Assembly: GCA_040756055.1 (NCBI GenBank)
Contig: JBFLZR010000004.1
Location: 310,001 to 374,000, forward strand
Length of the DNA stretch: 64,000 bases
Source: Candidatus Zixiibacteriota bacterium
GTDB taxonomy: Bacteria > Zixibacteria > MSB-5A5 > GN15 > FEB-12
Reading direction: 5' to 3'
Shown: one piece after another, positions 6,776 to 16,917 of the stretch
How the letters are laid out: every line of letters begins with the position of its first letter
How positions within the stretch are numbered: position 1 is the stretch's first letter
Translations under genes and position numbers: made by a program
Notes under the pieces: model-generated
What the model saw: only the letters and a program-made list of their open reading frames with translations
Told to the model about the DNA's origin: nothing
Database searches by the model: none

Positions 6776-8029
6776 TCACTCATACCGCAGGGCTTCGATC
6801 GGGTCGATGCGGGCGGCGCGCCAGGCCGGGTACATCCCCGCAAGTATCCCCGTACCGGCCGAAACCGACACCCCGATAAAAATCCAGAGCGGCGACAGAT
6901 AATAAGTCCAATCCAGCGCGGCCGTAATCACCAGCCCGATGAGGGCGCCGAAAAGAATACCTACGATTCCTCCCAGCCCGGTGAGCGTGGCAGCTTCCAC
7001 CAAAAACTGCAGCAGGATATTGACGCGTCGCGCTCCAATAGCCTTGCGCACGCCAATCTCGCGCGTTCGCTGGGTAACCGCCACCAGCATGATATTCATC
7101 ACGCCGATTACACCTACCATCAGACCGACCGCGGCCACCGCCGTGGCGGCAAGCTGCACTTTCTTGGTGATATCGAGCACCTGCTCCTTGAATCTGTCCT
7201 GGGTGAGAATTCCGAAATTGTTCTCATCTTCCGACCGAAGTCCGCGCACCCGCCTGAGAGCATTGACCACCTGGTCGTAGGCCTGGTAAAAGGTCTCCTT
7301 GCTGGTGGCGCTGCACAAAAGGTAAACTCGCTCGGTGTTGGGATAAAGCTTATCGAAAGTGCTCATGGGGATATAGATAAAATCGTTTTCGCTTATGCCG
7401 AACAGATCCTCGATCTTCTCCTGCACTCCGATGACAGTAAACTTGTAACCGTTGATCCGCAGTTCCTTGCCCACCGCCTCGGCATGCGTCTCAAAGAGAG
7501 CATCGGCAATCTCCGGGCCGATAACACAAACCATAGCTTTGCGGCGCATGTCCCCGTCATCGAGAAACCGCCCGAAAGCGACATCGCGGTTGGTCACAAT
7601 CGGTTGAGTCGGCCAGCACCCGCGGAAATCATCCGGCGTATGAACTTCTTTGTCGCCGTATTTGATGACGTTTCGAAGCGCCTTCTTTTCCGGTGAAACC
7701 GCCTTCACCAGCGGGCACATCTCCATGATAGCTTCGGCCTCTCTCATGGTGATGTCCTTGCGTCGTCGCTCCTCTTCGGTAAGGTTGGAAAAGTCGGTAT
7801 CCTCGGACCACTTGGTGACGTACATGACATTGCTGCCGATCTTGTCAATCGAGGACTCCGCGTACTCGTTGAAACCGTCCATGATAGTGTTGACCAGGAT
7901 GACGGCGCCGACACCGATCATGACGCCGACGATGGTCATCAGGCTGCGGAATTTATTGCCGCGGATCGATTCCAGCGCCAGCTTGACACCTTCCCGAATC
8001 TCCGCGTATGAGGCAAACCATTTACTCAT
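6776..8029 (-). CDS. MacB/FtsX-type ABC transporter permease
   Basis: Inner-membrane permease of the MacB/LolC type, 417 residues, without a fused ATPase domain. The layout is the usual one: one N-terminal helix (LMTIVGVMIGVGAVILVNTI), a large periplasmic MacB_PCD domain (about residues 55-260), then three C-terminal helices ending in AGMYPAWRAARIDPIEALRYE, the classic FtsX-like tail. The cytoplasmic coupling segment TQRTREIGVRKAIGARR is intact. It is the last gene of a three-gene set with the permease at 8039 and the adaptor at 9266. The pair of permeases probably forms a heterodimer. No ATPase gene accompanies the set. Likely function is tripartite efflux or outer-membrane-directed export of an unknown substrate. 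Confidence 0.93.
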   Translation of the reverse strand: MSKWFASYAEIREGVKLALESIRGNKFRSLMTIVGVMIGVGAVILVNTIMDGFNEYAESSIDKIGSNVMYVTKWSEDTDFSNLTEEERRRKDITMREAEAIMEMCPLVKAVSPEKKALRNVIKYGDKEVHTPDDFRGCWPTQPIVTNRDVAFGRFLDDGDMRRKAMVCVIGPEIADALFETHAEAVGKELRINGYKFTVIGVQEKIEDLFGISENDFIYIPMSTFDKLYPNTERVYLLCSATSKETFYQAYDQVVNALRRVRGLRSEDENNFGILTQDRFKEQVLDITKKVQLAATAVAAVGLMVGVIGVMNIMLVAVTQRTREIGVRKAIGARRVNILLQFLVEAATLTGLGGIVGILFGALIGLVITAALDWTYYLSPLWIFIGVSVSAGTGILAGMYPAWRAARIDPIEALRYE

Positions 8030-8038
8030 ATAGCATCT

Positions 8039-9259
8039 CTATTCATAGCTTAACGCTTTTATGGGATCGTAGCGGGCCGCTTTCATCGCCGGGTAAATCC
8101 CGAAAAACAGGCCGACGCCGATAGCGATTCCGGCTCCCATGATGATAGCCATTCCGGTCGGGGCGACATAGATGTCCATCAGCGATGACAACATCCACTC
8201 ACCGACCCACACGCCCGTAATTATTCCCGTGCCCCCCCCGATAAGCGATAATATCAGCGATTCGTACAGGAATTGCTGAAGGATATTTCTGCGTCGCGCG
8301 CCGATCGATTTGCGGATGCCAATCTCCCGTGTTCGTTCCGTGACGGAGATCATCATGATATTCATAATCACGATACCGCCAATAACGATAGACAGCAGCG
8401 GAATCGATACCATTACCGCCCGAAACGCCCTCGTGATGTCGTTAATGAAGCTGAGAATGGTGTCCGCGGTTACGATCTCGAAATCATCAGTGTCACTGTA
8501 CGGAATGCGACGAACCGATCGAAGAATCACCCGCACCTCATCCATGGCGGTTTGAAGTGTTTCCGTTGATGTCGAGCTGATTACCAGGTTGACGGGATTG
8601 CCGGGTTGACGAAACATGTTCTGGTGGGTCGATAGCGGAATGGCCACAAAATCATCCATACCGTCAACCATGGTGCCATCGAGTTTTTCCGCCACCCCTA
8701 TTACCAGAAACTCCCGTCCCGCTACCCGCATCTTCTTGCCGACCGGGTCTTCCCCCTGGAAAAGCTTTTCTTTAATGGTCTGGCCGATAAAGGCGACATT
8801 TTTGCGTCGGTACTCATCCTGCCAGGTAAAATAGCGGCCATCGGTAACATCGAAATTGCGCATCTCCAGTACGTTGGGAGTTTCCCCCCGCACTTCGGTA
8901 CGACGCGTCTTGGAGCCGTATTTCACGGTTTCATAGGAGTATCCTTCGGCCCCCACCTGGGCGCAATTGACACAGCCTTCTTCTATCAGGGGAATCAACT
9001 CGCGGGTGAGTTTCTTGCGCTTCATCCGCTTGGCGTAGTCTTCCCAGGTAAGTACCAGGCCGAAGCGCGTAACCGTGAAGGTGTTCGGCCCCCACGATTC
9101 GAACGATCGCTCGATATCTTCCTGCATCCCCTCGACCGTGGCTACGATCGCTATTACCGAGGTCACACCCATTATCATACCGAGGACAGTAAGGCCGGAC
9201 CTCAGACGGTTGGCCCAGAGGGCCGCCGTAGCTTCTTTAACCAGGGAGATCAGTATCAT
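8039..9259 (-). CDS. MacB/FtsX-type ABC transporter permease
   Basis: Second permease of the set, 406 residues. The N-terminal helix (RSGLTVLGMIMGVTSVIAIVATV) precedes a MacB_PCD-type periplasmic domain, and the C-terminal FtsX domain contains TERTREIGIRKSIGARRRNI and the tail GIYPAMKAARYDPIKALSYE. Two cysteines in the periplasmic domain (GCVNCAQVG) could form a disulfide. It lies 9 bases upstream of the other permease and 6 bases downstream of the adaptor gene, so all three are one operon. No ATP-binding domain is present. Confidence 0.93.
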   Translation of the reverse strand: MILISLVKEATAALWANRLRSGLTVLGMIMGVTSVIAIVATVEGMQEDIERSFESWGPNTFTVTRFGLVLTWEDYAKRMKRKKLTRELIPLIEEGCVNCAQVGAEGYSYETVKYGSKTRRTEVRGETPNVLEMRNFDVTDGRYFTWQDEYRRKNVAFIGQTIKEKLFQGEDPVGKKMRVAGREFLVIGVAEKLDGTMVDGMDDFVAIPLSTHQNMFRQPGNPVNLVISSTSTETLQTAMDEVRVILRSVRRIPYSDTDDFEIVTADTILSFINDITRAFRAVMVSIPLLSIVIGGIVIMNIMMISVTERTREIGIRKSIGARRRNILQQFLYESLILSLIGGGTGIITGVWVGEWMLSSLMDIYVAPTGMAIIMGAGIAIGVGLFFGIYPAMKAARYDPIKALSYE

Positions 9260-9265
9260 TGTCTG

Positions 9266-10621
9266 CTACTCTTGTTTCATCTTTTCCAGAGAGGCAGGCT
9301 CTATGACCACCTGGTCGCCTACCGAAAGCTTACGGAGCGTCTGGAACGACCCGCTCACGACCGTGTCGCCGGGATTGAGGCCGTTGAGAGCCACTATGTT
9401 GCGGTCATCGGCTATGCCCGTTGCCACCGCCACAAACTCGGCTTTACCATCCTTGACAATGAAAACACCCGACTTTTTGACTTTTTCTTTCTTTTTGGGC
9501 GACGTTGTCGTATCGGCCGAAGAATCGGCGGCGCTGTCTTGACCATCACCGGACTCATCCACCTCGGCGGCGTGAACTTCACCCGATGGCTGCGTAGTCG
9601 CGGCCGAGTCCGTATCCTTCGCCTTCAGCGAGTCTGAATCAAACTCACGCTCTACGATAGAGGCGTAAGGAATCAGCAAAGCTTCGTCCTGCTTTGCCGT
9701 AGTAACATCCACACTGGCCGACATCCCCGGGCGAATGGGAGCATCGGTGGGGTCGAAACGAACCTTCACGCGAAAACTTGTCGTATAACTGTCGGTGCCT
9801 TCACCGCTGATTATGGCCGAATTGCCGACCTCAATCACACTGCCGGCGAAAATACTGTCCGGGAAAGCATCGACACGGATGCTCGACGAATGCCCGGTCT
9901 TCACCCGGGCCACTTCGGTCTCATCCACATCGACTTCGACTTCAAAAACAGACAGATCGGCAATCGTCAGAAGCGTTTTGCCCTGCGTGAAACTCGTCTG
10001 AGCCTGGGCTATCTCGCCAACTTCGGCGTTGATGTATGTCACCACGCCGTCCATCGGCGCCGTTATAACGGTCTTGCTCAGGTTGTCTTGGGCTTTTTCC
10101 AGTCTGGCCTGCGCGTTTCTGGACTGAGCCAGCATCGCCTCATAATTGGCCTTGGAGTTCTCATAGGCGAACTCAGCGTCGGCGAATTCCGTCTCCGAAC
10201 TGAGCTTCTGCTCGAACAGACTTTTTTGACGATCATACTCGCGCTTGTCGCGGTCAAACTGGGCCAAAGCCGCCTGGGTGCGGGCGGTAATCTCGTCGAG
10301 CGAGAAGCGCGCCTGCGCTACATCGGACTGATATTGAATCGTATCCAAAAGCAACAGTCGCTGACCGCGGCTGACTTGCTCGCCGTCGGTCACGTATACC
10401 TGGACTATTTCCGCCGAGACCTCCGATGTTATATCCACTTTCGTCTGCGGCTGAATCCGACCCGATGCCGTAACCAACTCGGATATATCACCCAAATAGG
10501 CCAGATCAGCCTGTACCATGGTGCCTTCGCCGTTGGAGCCGGTAAAGTTCATCACCGCGATGACAGCTACCACAACCACCGCCGCGCCAATAATCAGAAT
10601 TTTCTTGGAACGTTTTTTCAT
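9266..10621 (-). CDS. MacA/HlyD-type periplasmic adaptor protein
   Basis: Membrane-fusion protein of 451 residues that would bridge the two permeases to an outer-membrane channel. An N-terminal anchor (KKILIIGAAVVVVAVIAVMNF) is followed by a split lipoyl domain (SGRIQPQTKVDITSEVSAEI and KTVITAPMDGVVTYINAEVG), a long alpha-hairpin (about residues 75-165) and a beta-barrel domain. The C-terminal third is unusual: an acidic, Ser/Thr/Asp-rich linker around residues 335-380 followed by KKKEKVKKSG, then the membrane-proximal domain (VFIVKDGKAEFVAVATGI). First gene of the operon; the start is ATG 10621. Confidence 0.92.
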   Translation of the reverse strand: MKKRSKKILIIGAAVVVVAVIAVMNFTGSNGEGTMVQADLAYLGDISELVTASGRIQPQTKVDITSEVSAEIVQVYVTDGEQVSRGQRLLLLDTIQYQSDVAQARFSLDEITARTQAALAQFDRDKREYDRQKSLFEQKLSSETEFADAEFAYENSKANYEAMLAQSRNAQARLEKAQDNLSKTVITAPMDGVVTYINAEVGEIAQAQTSFTQGKTLLTIADLSVFEVEVDVDETEVARVKTGHSSSIRVDAFPDSIFAGSVIEVGNSAIISGEGTDSYTTSFRVKVRFDPTDAPIRPGMSASVDVTTAKQDEALLIPYASIVEREFDSDSLKAKDTDSAATTQPSGEVHAAEVDESGDGQDSAADSSADTTTSPKKKEKVKKSGVFIVKDGKAEFVAVATGIADDRNIVALNGLNPGDTVVSGSFQTLRKLSVGDQVVIEPASLEKMKQE

Positions 10622-10875
10622 GATTTACACTCTTATATTTGATTTGTCCTCTTATCGCACTGTTAGTTTTATCTTACGATGAACCTACCACGGAGTTCGG
10701 ATTTTATTCGGGTTTGTACCGATTCATAACATGGTCTGCCTGATTAGACCGGACTGAGATAGAAATGTTGCGCGCAGCCTGAAAACAGAATCTGCTATGA
10801 GCGAACGAAAAATCCATTATATTAAGCATATAGGTGTGCTCAACGTCTCTCCTTTGACCAATGAGGAGGTATTTC

Positions 10876-13818
10876 ATGAAAAAATCGCTGATTACTACCA
10901 TACTTCTATCGATCGTCGCAATTTCCGCCAGCGCGGACGACTTATATAAGGTAACGCTGCACGGACGGACCGACGCCTTAGCTCTTGAAAGGCTTAAAGT
11001 TGAACCGATAATGGCCGTCTTTGGCGGCTACCTGGTACTGGCCGATGAATCCCTATCAAAGAAACTTGAGTCTTCCAGTCTTGATTTCCAACTGATTAAA
11101 TCCTCAATTTCGTGCGACCAATTGGCTATGGACGGTCGCCAGGATAGCAAGAATACCGAAAGGTTCGAAGTGATCTACGAAGAGGGTCGTATCAGACTTC
11201 TGAAAGTCGACTTTGATCAACTCATGGCTGACCGCATCCGGGCTGAAGTCTTCCCCATCCGACAAAGACCGATCAAGATTGAGTATCATCCGGTTCTTGC
11301 ACAGGAGCTTTCCCCAATAGCGACGACTACATTGGAGTCGGGTGAACTCGAGGACCTTATGGCGCTCATCGAGCAGGATACGCTGGAATCTTATGTCGGC
11401 CGTCTTGAGGCCTTCTACCGCCGTCTGGCCGGCACCGACTCCAACTATGCCGCCCGCGACTGGATTGCTTCCAAGTTCGCCGAATTCGGTTACGATTCGA
11501 TTACAATCGACCCGTTTCTGGGCCAGCAACTCTGGGATCGTCACTGGGTCCAATGCTATAATGTCATTGCCACCAAAGTCGGTTCGAAGTATCCGGATAA
11601 ACAGATCGTAATCGGAGGACATTTCGATGCCGTGCCGGACTGCCCGGGCGCGGACGATAACGCTTCCGGCACAGCTACCGTGCTCGAGATAGCACGGGTA
11701 CTTAAAAATATCGAAACCGATATGACGATAATATTCATCGGCTTCGATGCCGAGGAATCCTGGATGTGGGGCTCGTATCATTATGTTGATGAGGCCGTCG
11801 CCCGCGGTGATGACATAGTTCTGATGATAAATCCGGACATGGTGGCCCATAAGACCAATACTGATGCAGCTAATCTCTATTACGGGGTGGAGCAAGGCTA
11901 TGCCGAGCTCTGGGATCAACTGGCCAATACTTACATGGGAATAGACGCGGCGCTTGCCGGAAGTACGGCCTCGGACCATCTGCCCTTTCAGGAAGCCGGC
12001 TTCGACGTTATATTCGTTCAGGAAGGCATCTTCTCTACCAACTATCATCAATCGGACGACAGCACCGTCCATCTTAATTTTGAATACATGACCAGGATGG
12101 TCAAAACGACCCTCGCCACATTGTATGTCACCGATCAGTCCCCGCCGCCGGTTGACAACGCCACCCTGTACGAGCCGGGCGACGGGCAATCACAGATGAT
12201 CGCCTGGCAACCCAGCACCGTTTCGGAATTGGACCATTACTCCGTCTATTATTACCCTACATCCAATCAAGGGGACATGCACCAAATCAACATCCCCAGC
12301 TCAGACACCGCATACACCGTAAACGGTCTCACCGAAGGGATTGAATACTGTTTTTGGGTAGCTGCCGTGGACGGCGACGGTATGAGTTCAATTGGAAACG
12401 ACAAGCTCTACGGCACCCCGTCCTCTCTGCCCGGCACCCCGCACGACCTGTTAGCCTTGCCGGTTCGCGATGGAATCCGCTTCACATGGAATTACGGCTA
12501 CCTTGAACTCGATTTCGCGCGCTTCGATATCATCCGCGACGGCGCCATCATTGACCAGGCATTTGCCGAGGAATACATAGATGACGACCCATCACTCGGT
12601 TCCGAATTTCACTCCTACCATGTGGTAGCGGTCGACAACGATGACAACCACTCCGACACCGTAGGGATCGCTCCAGTGTGGATGAAAGCCGCCACTCTCG
12701 ACCCCGGCCGGATTCTCGCCGTTAACAGAACCTCGGTGCACAATCTCGATTACGTGGACGAAGTTGAAACGGGTGTCTTTCTTCGCGAGGCCCTCGATGG
12801 TTACGATTTTGCCTACTATTCCGATACGGTGGCCACGACTGTCCCCGATATTCCGGATACGTTACAGCTCATTGACATGGTTGACTACGGTATCATGATA
12901 ATCGGCGCCGATGCGGGCCGATATGACGATATCGGCGGCGATCCCGAATGGAGGGGAATCCTTGACACTATCGCTTACTATGCCTCGATTGGAGGTAAAG
13001 TCGTTGTGTTCGGTCGCTGGGGCACCAAGACCGTGCTTGATACTATCGATTATCAAACGACCTCGGCCACATTCGATGACGCCTACCGCGACTTCTTCCA
13101 CATCGAACGTCGCGTCCTGACTCCAACCATCCAGCCCACAACCTATTCGCTTGTTTCGGACCTGGTCGGTGCGCACAGTCAGCAGACCGGTTATCCGACA
13201 CTCGAGTGGGATTCGCTGGCGACACTCTCACATACAAACAGCAACAGTTATACCTTTTTCACTGATGTCGCCGGCATCCCCTGCGCCACTTTTGTCGATC
13301 TCGTGCCGGGCGAGGCAGAAGTGATCTATACCTATGATTCACGCGACAACAGCATCTACACCGAGGGCTTCCCTGTCGCGTGGCGGTATCTTGGCGATGA
13401 TTACCAGTATGTTTATTTTGATATTCCTCTCTCGTTTTTTGACCGCTCGGACGCTATCGCGGCCCTGAGAAAGGCTGTCGACGAACTGCTGGCCTGGTCA
13501 ACCCCGGTGGAGGAGATTACCGGCTTTGATGATTTACCGGGCGCGTACACTCTGTCGCAAAACTATCCCAACCCTTTCAATCCGGCGACAGAAATTGCAT
13601 ACTCAATTCCAGAAAAAGCTCATGTTACTCTGTCGGTGTACAATATCCTCGGGCAAAAAGTGACCACGCTGGTGGACGAAGAAAAAACCGCTGGAACTCA
13701 TCATGTTCAGTGGAACGGAACAAACGAGAAAGGCGTTATGGCAGCTACCGGAATATATCTCTACAAAATGGAGGCGGGCCGGTACAAAGACTCCAAAAAG
13801 ATGTTGCTCTTGAAATAA
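10876..13818 (+). CDS. Secreted M28 metallopeptidase with FN3-like modules and type IX sorting domain, copy 1
   Basis: Zinc aminopeptidase of the M28 family, 980 residues, with signal peptide (KKSLITTILLSIVAISASA). An N-terminal prodomain (about 20-140) precedes the catalytic domain. The two-zinc set looks complete: GGHFDA near residue 248, GADDNASG near 257, the FDAEE pair near 290, NPDMV near 320 and SDHLPF near 366. Two fibronectin-III-like modules follow (about 420-610), then an alpha/beta module with ILAVNRT and AGRYDDIGG, and last the sorting domain [11 protein letters not shown] to KKMLLLK. I choose ATG 10876 because GAGGAGG lies before it. It is the first of three tandem paralogues. 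A role in degrading extracellular protein is inferred. Confidence 0.93.
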   Translation: MKKSLITTILLSIVAISASADDLYKVTLHGRTDALALERLKVEPIMAVFGGYLVLADESLSKKLESSSLDFQLIKSSISCDQLAMDGRQDSKNTERFEVIYEEGRIRLLKVDFDQLMADRIRAEVFPIRQRPIKIEYHPVLAQELSPIATTTLESGELEDLMALIEQDTLESYVGRLEAFYRRLAGTDSNYAARDWIASKFAEFGYDSITIDPFLGQQLWDRHWVQCYNVIATKVGSKYPDKQIVIGGHFDAVPDCPGADDNASGTATVLEIARVLKNIETDMTIIFIGFDAEESWMWGSYHYVDEAVARGDDIVLMINPDMVAHKTNTDAANLYYGVEQGYAELWDQLANTYMGIDAALAGSTASDHLPFQEAGFDVIFVQEGIFSTNYHQSDDSTVHLNFEYMTRMVKTTLATLYVTDQSPPPVDNATLYEPGDGQSQMIAWQPSTVSELDHYSVYYYPTSNQGDMHQINIPSSDTAYTVNGLTEGIEYCFWVAAVDGDGMSSIGNDKLYGTPSSLPGTPHDLLALPVRDGIRFTWNYGYLELDFARFDIIRDGAIIDQAFAEEYIDDDPSLGSEFHSYHVVAVDNDDNHSDTVGIAPVWMKAATLDPGRILAVNRTSVHNLDYVDEVETGVFLREALDGYDFAYYSDTVATTVPDIPDTLQLIDMVDYGIMIIGADAGRYDDIGGDPEWRGILDTIAYYASIGGKVVVFGRWGTKTVLDTIDYQTTSATFDDAYRDFFHIERRVLTPTIQPTTYSLVSDLVGAHSQQTGYPTLEWDSLATLSHTNSNSYTFFTDVAGIPCATFVDLVPGEAEVIYTYDSRDNSIYTEGFPVAWRYLGDDYQYVYFDIPLSFFDRSDAIAALRKAVDELLAWSTPVEEITGFDDLPGAYTLSQNYPNPFNPATEIAYSIPEKAHVTLSVYNILGQKVTTLVDEEKTAGTHHVQWNGTNEKGVMAATGIYLYKMEAGRYKDSKKMLLLK

Positions 13819-13903
13819 TCCGGGAGCGATTTTTGACATAAATTGCGTATTTACAGTTGCCAACCCAGAGCGAACAGCACATAGCTATTGAGGAGCGTTC
13901 TTC

Positions 13904-16825
13904 ATGAATAGAGTACTCGCATTTCTCGTTATATTTTTCGTTTTGCCCGGTATTACCTTTGCCGACGACTTGTACAAAGTAGTTGTATCAAGTCAGTCTC
14001 AGGCTCAGGCCCTCAGAAGCAGCGGGGCTGATCCGCTGGTACAAATCAGCGACGGCTATTTGGTCCTTGCCGACGAGGATGCTTCCTATCGCCTCAGGAA
14101 TTCCGCCCTCGATGTTCGCCTTATAGCAGGCGACGTAACCAAAGAGACGCTGGCGCTCGACGGCCTATGGGATGATACCAATGCCCGTAGATTTAAGGTG
14201 TTGTTTGAACGGGACGGTGTGAGATTGCTGCAGGTAGACGGCCTGTCAAAAGCCGTGGCCGGGGGGCAGTATGGTCTCATAGAGATCAGCAACGAGAACC
14301 TTACCATTGAGTACACGCCCGCGTCAGCGAACACTTTTCTCGACATCACCTGGCCTGATGATCTTCAGGGCGTTATCGATTCGGTCAACACCGATTCGCT
14401 TTATTCGTATGTCTGGGCTCTTCAGAGCTACCCGTTTCGCTCGGTCGGAACCGAAAACAACCGCCTCGCCAGAAATTGGATCTACAACAAATTCGTCGAA
14501 TTCGGTTACGACTCCGTCGTCGTTGACACCTTCACCACATACTTTTACACCTGCTACAACGTTGTGGCCTACAAAATCGGGACAACTTATCCTGACCAGC
14601 ATGTTGTCGTAGGAGGACATTTTGACGCCGTGTCAGCGTCGCCGGGAGCCGACGACAACGCTTCCGGCACTGCCGGGGTGCTGGAGATGGCCCGTGTGCT
14701 CAAAGACGTGGATGTTCCCATGACTTTTGTCTTCGCCGCCTTTGACGCCGAGGAAGTCGGTCTTTATGGCTCCGATTACTACGCCGACAGGGCTGTGGCT
14801 GAAAACGAGCAAATCGCGTTCATGATGAATATGGACATGATCGGATACTATCAGGGCATTGACCTGGTCGACCTGTACTATGGCGCCGAGGCTGGTTATG
14901 CCCTGTTGTGGGACGAGTTGGGACAAACATATACCGGTCTGAGCGGCCGTTTCCTCGGGACAAGCACTCGCTCTGACCACTACCCTTTTCAGCGCAATGG
15001 ATACGATGTCTGTTTTTGCATAGAGTGGGGCTTCACGGAAAACCCCAACTATCATACATCTCATGACAGTATCGACTATGTGAACTTCGACTACGCTACT
15101 CGCATAGTCCAGACTTCTCTGGCGACAACTTACACTGTCGCCCATTACCCGCCTCCGCTCAGGATTGTCGATTTTGAGGAGCCGGGCGATGGCAGCTCTG
15201 CGGTAGTGAACTGGCTTAACGTCAACTCGCCCGCGGTGGACCACCTGACGATATACTTCTACCCCTTGGGCAGCCCGCAACTGATAGACTCTGTCCAGGT
15301 GTCGCCACTGGACACCATGTATCAGGTGACAGGCCTTCTCGACGGAACCGAGCATGTGTTCTATATCAGAGCCTATGACTCTGAAGGCCGGACATCGCTC
15401 GGACAATACGAGGCCTACTTCACCCCTACCTCGATTCCTCACGCCCCAACCAACCTCCTGGCATTGCCCTTGTACGATGCCATAAGGGTGACATGGCAAC
15501 ATTCCGACCCGGAGCTCGACTTTGACGGCTTCATGGTTTTCCGCGATGGTGAGATAGCAGCTGTCACTGACGACACTATCTTTGTCGATAGCTCTGCTTC
15601 GCTGGGCGCTGATTTACACAGCTACAAAGTCGCTGCTATCGACCTCGATGATAACATATCGGACACCCTTCTCATGACTGCATCCACCACAAGGGCAGCC
15701 ACGCTCGAAGAAGGGCGGATACTCGCTATAAATCGAACCGTTCGCCACACCCTTGACTACGCTGATGAGTCGCTGACGACCGATTTCCTGTTCGAAGCGC
15801 TTCAGGGCTACGACTTCGAGTATTTCTCAGATACTGCCGCCACCACCGATTTCTATGGGCCAATCCAGCTCGGTTTGCTCGACATGCTGGACTACGAAGT
15901 GTTAATCGTCGGGGCCGAAGCCGGCAGGTATGATGATATCGCCGTCAATCCTGTATTCAACGGCATCCTCGATACCCTGGCTTATTACGCTTCGATTGGC
16001 GGAAAGATCATCGTTTTCGGACGGTGGGGTAACAAGACCGTGCTCGACACTGTTGACTATATGGCCAACTCCTACTCTTACGACAACGCCTATCACGACA
16101 TGTTCCACATTGATAACAGGGTACTCACGCCGACCACTCAAGTGGAGGATACTATTTTTGCCTCCGACCTGATCGGCGCTCACAGTGTCCACGACGACTA
16201 CCCCAACTTACAATGGGATTCGTTGCTGACGCTTACGCACACCAATGGCAATGATTATACTTTCTTCACCGATATTACCGGCATCTCCTGCGCCACTTAT
16301 GTGAATCTCGTGCCCGGTGATGCCGAGGTCATATACACTTACGATTCCCGCGATGACTATATCGAAGACGAAGGCAAGCCGGTGGCGTGGCGCTATCTCG
16401 GCGAGGATTATCGCTACGTGTTTTTCGACATCCCCCTGTCAGCTTTTGACCGCACTACGGCAATCACGGTCCTCAGGCAGGCAATAGCCGATGTAACCGG
16501 CGGCTCAACATCGGTTGAGGATTTCACCGACCTGAATGTTATACCGTCATCGTACGCGCTCTCGCAGAACTACCCGAATCCATTTAACCCGACCACACGG
16601 ATAAGTTATTCGGTGCCGCGCCGAGCGCACGTGACACTTGAGGTTTACAATATTCTCGGACAGAAGGTGACAACGTTGGTGGATGAATCCAAAGCGGCAG
16701 GTAATTATACGATATCGTGGGACGGCTCCGACGAGCGTGGAGGCAAAGTCGCCACCGGTATCTATTTCTACAAGTTGCAGGCGGGTGATTTCATCGATTC
16801 GAAAAAGATGCTGCTTTTGAAATAG
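13904..16825 (+). CDS. Secreted M28 metallopeptidase with type IX sorting domain, copy 2
   Basis: Second member of the tandem triplet, 973 residues, with the same domain order as copy 1: signal peptide (LAFLVIFFVLPGITFA), prodomain, M28 catalytic domain, two FN3-like modules, alpha/beta module, sorting domain ending KKMLLLK. Zinc and catalytic residues are intact (GGHFDAVSASPGADDNASG near residue 238, FDAEEVGLYGS near 284, NMDMIGYY near 308, RSDHYPF near 355). Compared with copy 1 it has an extra Cys pair after the last zinc ligand (DVCFCIE), shared with copy 3. ATG 13904 is preceded by GAGGAG. The gap to copy 1 is 85 bases and contains no terminator, so co-transcription is likely. Confidence 0.93.
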   Translation: MNRVLAFLVIFFVLPGITFADDLYKVVVSSQSQAQALRSSGADPLVQISDGYLVLADEDASYRLRNSALDVRLIAGDVTKETLALDGLWDDTNARRFKVLFERDGVRLLQVDGLSKAVAGGQYGLIEISNENLTIEYTPASANTFLDITWPDDLQGVIDSVNTDSLYSYVWALQSYPFRSVGTENNRLARNWIYNKFVEFGYDSVVVDTFTTYFYTCYNVVAYKIGTTYPDQHVVVGGHFDAVSASPGADDNASGTAGVLEMARVLKDVDVPMTFVFAAFDAEEVGLYGSDYYADRAVAENEQIAFMMNMDMIGYYQGIDLVDLYYGAEAGYALLWDELGQTYTGLSGRFLGTSTRSDHYPFQRNGYDVCFCIEWGFTENPNYHTSHDSIDYVNFDYATRIVQTSLATTYTVAHYPPPLRIVDFEEPGDGSSAVVNWLNVNSPAVDHLTIYFYPLGSPQLIDSVQVSPLDTMYQVTGLLDGTEHVFYIRAYDSEGRTSLGQYEAYFTPTSIPHAPTNLLALPLYDAIRVTWQHSDPELDFDGFMVFRDGEIAAVTDDTIFVDSSASLGADLHSYKVAAIDLDDNISDTLLMTASTTRAATLEEGRILAINRTVRHTLDYADESLTTDFLFEALQGYDFEYFSDTAATTDFYGPIQLGLLDMLDYEVLIVGAEAGRYDDIAVNPVFNGILDTLAYYASIGGKIIVFGRWGNKTVLDTVDYMANSYSYDNAYHDMFHIDNRVLTPTTQVEDTIFASDLIGAHSVHDDYPNLQWDSLLTLTHTNGNDYTFFTDITGISCATYVNLVPGDAEVIYTYDSRDDYIEDEGKPVAWRYLGEDYRYVFFDIPLSAFDRTTAITVLRQAIADVTGGSTSVEDFTDLNVIPSSYALSQNYPNPFNPTTRISYSVPRRAHVTLEVYNILGQKVTTLVDESKAAGNYTISWDGSDERGGKVATGIYFYKLQAGDFIDSKKMLLLK

Positions 16826-16917
16826 TGAGGAATATAACTCTACCTTTATAACAACCACGCGCGGCAATCCAGGTCGTCTCCGGCGGAGCACAAACAAACA
16901 TTTTGGGAGAACGACCT

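Noticed and set aside
11104-12189. 361-residue open frame on the minus strand
   Set aside because: Antisense to the catalytic domain of M28 copy 1, which has all its active-site residues.
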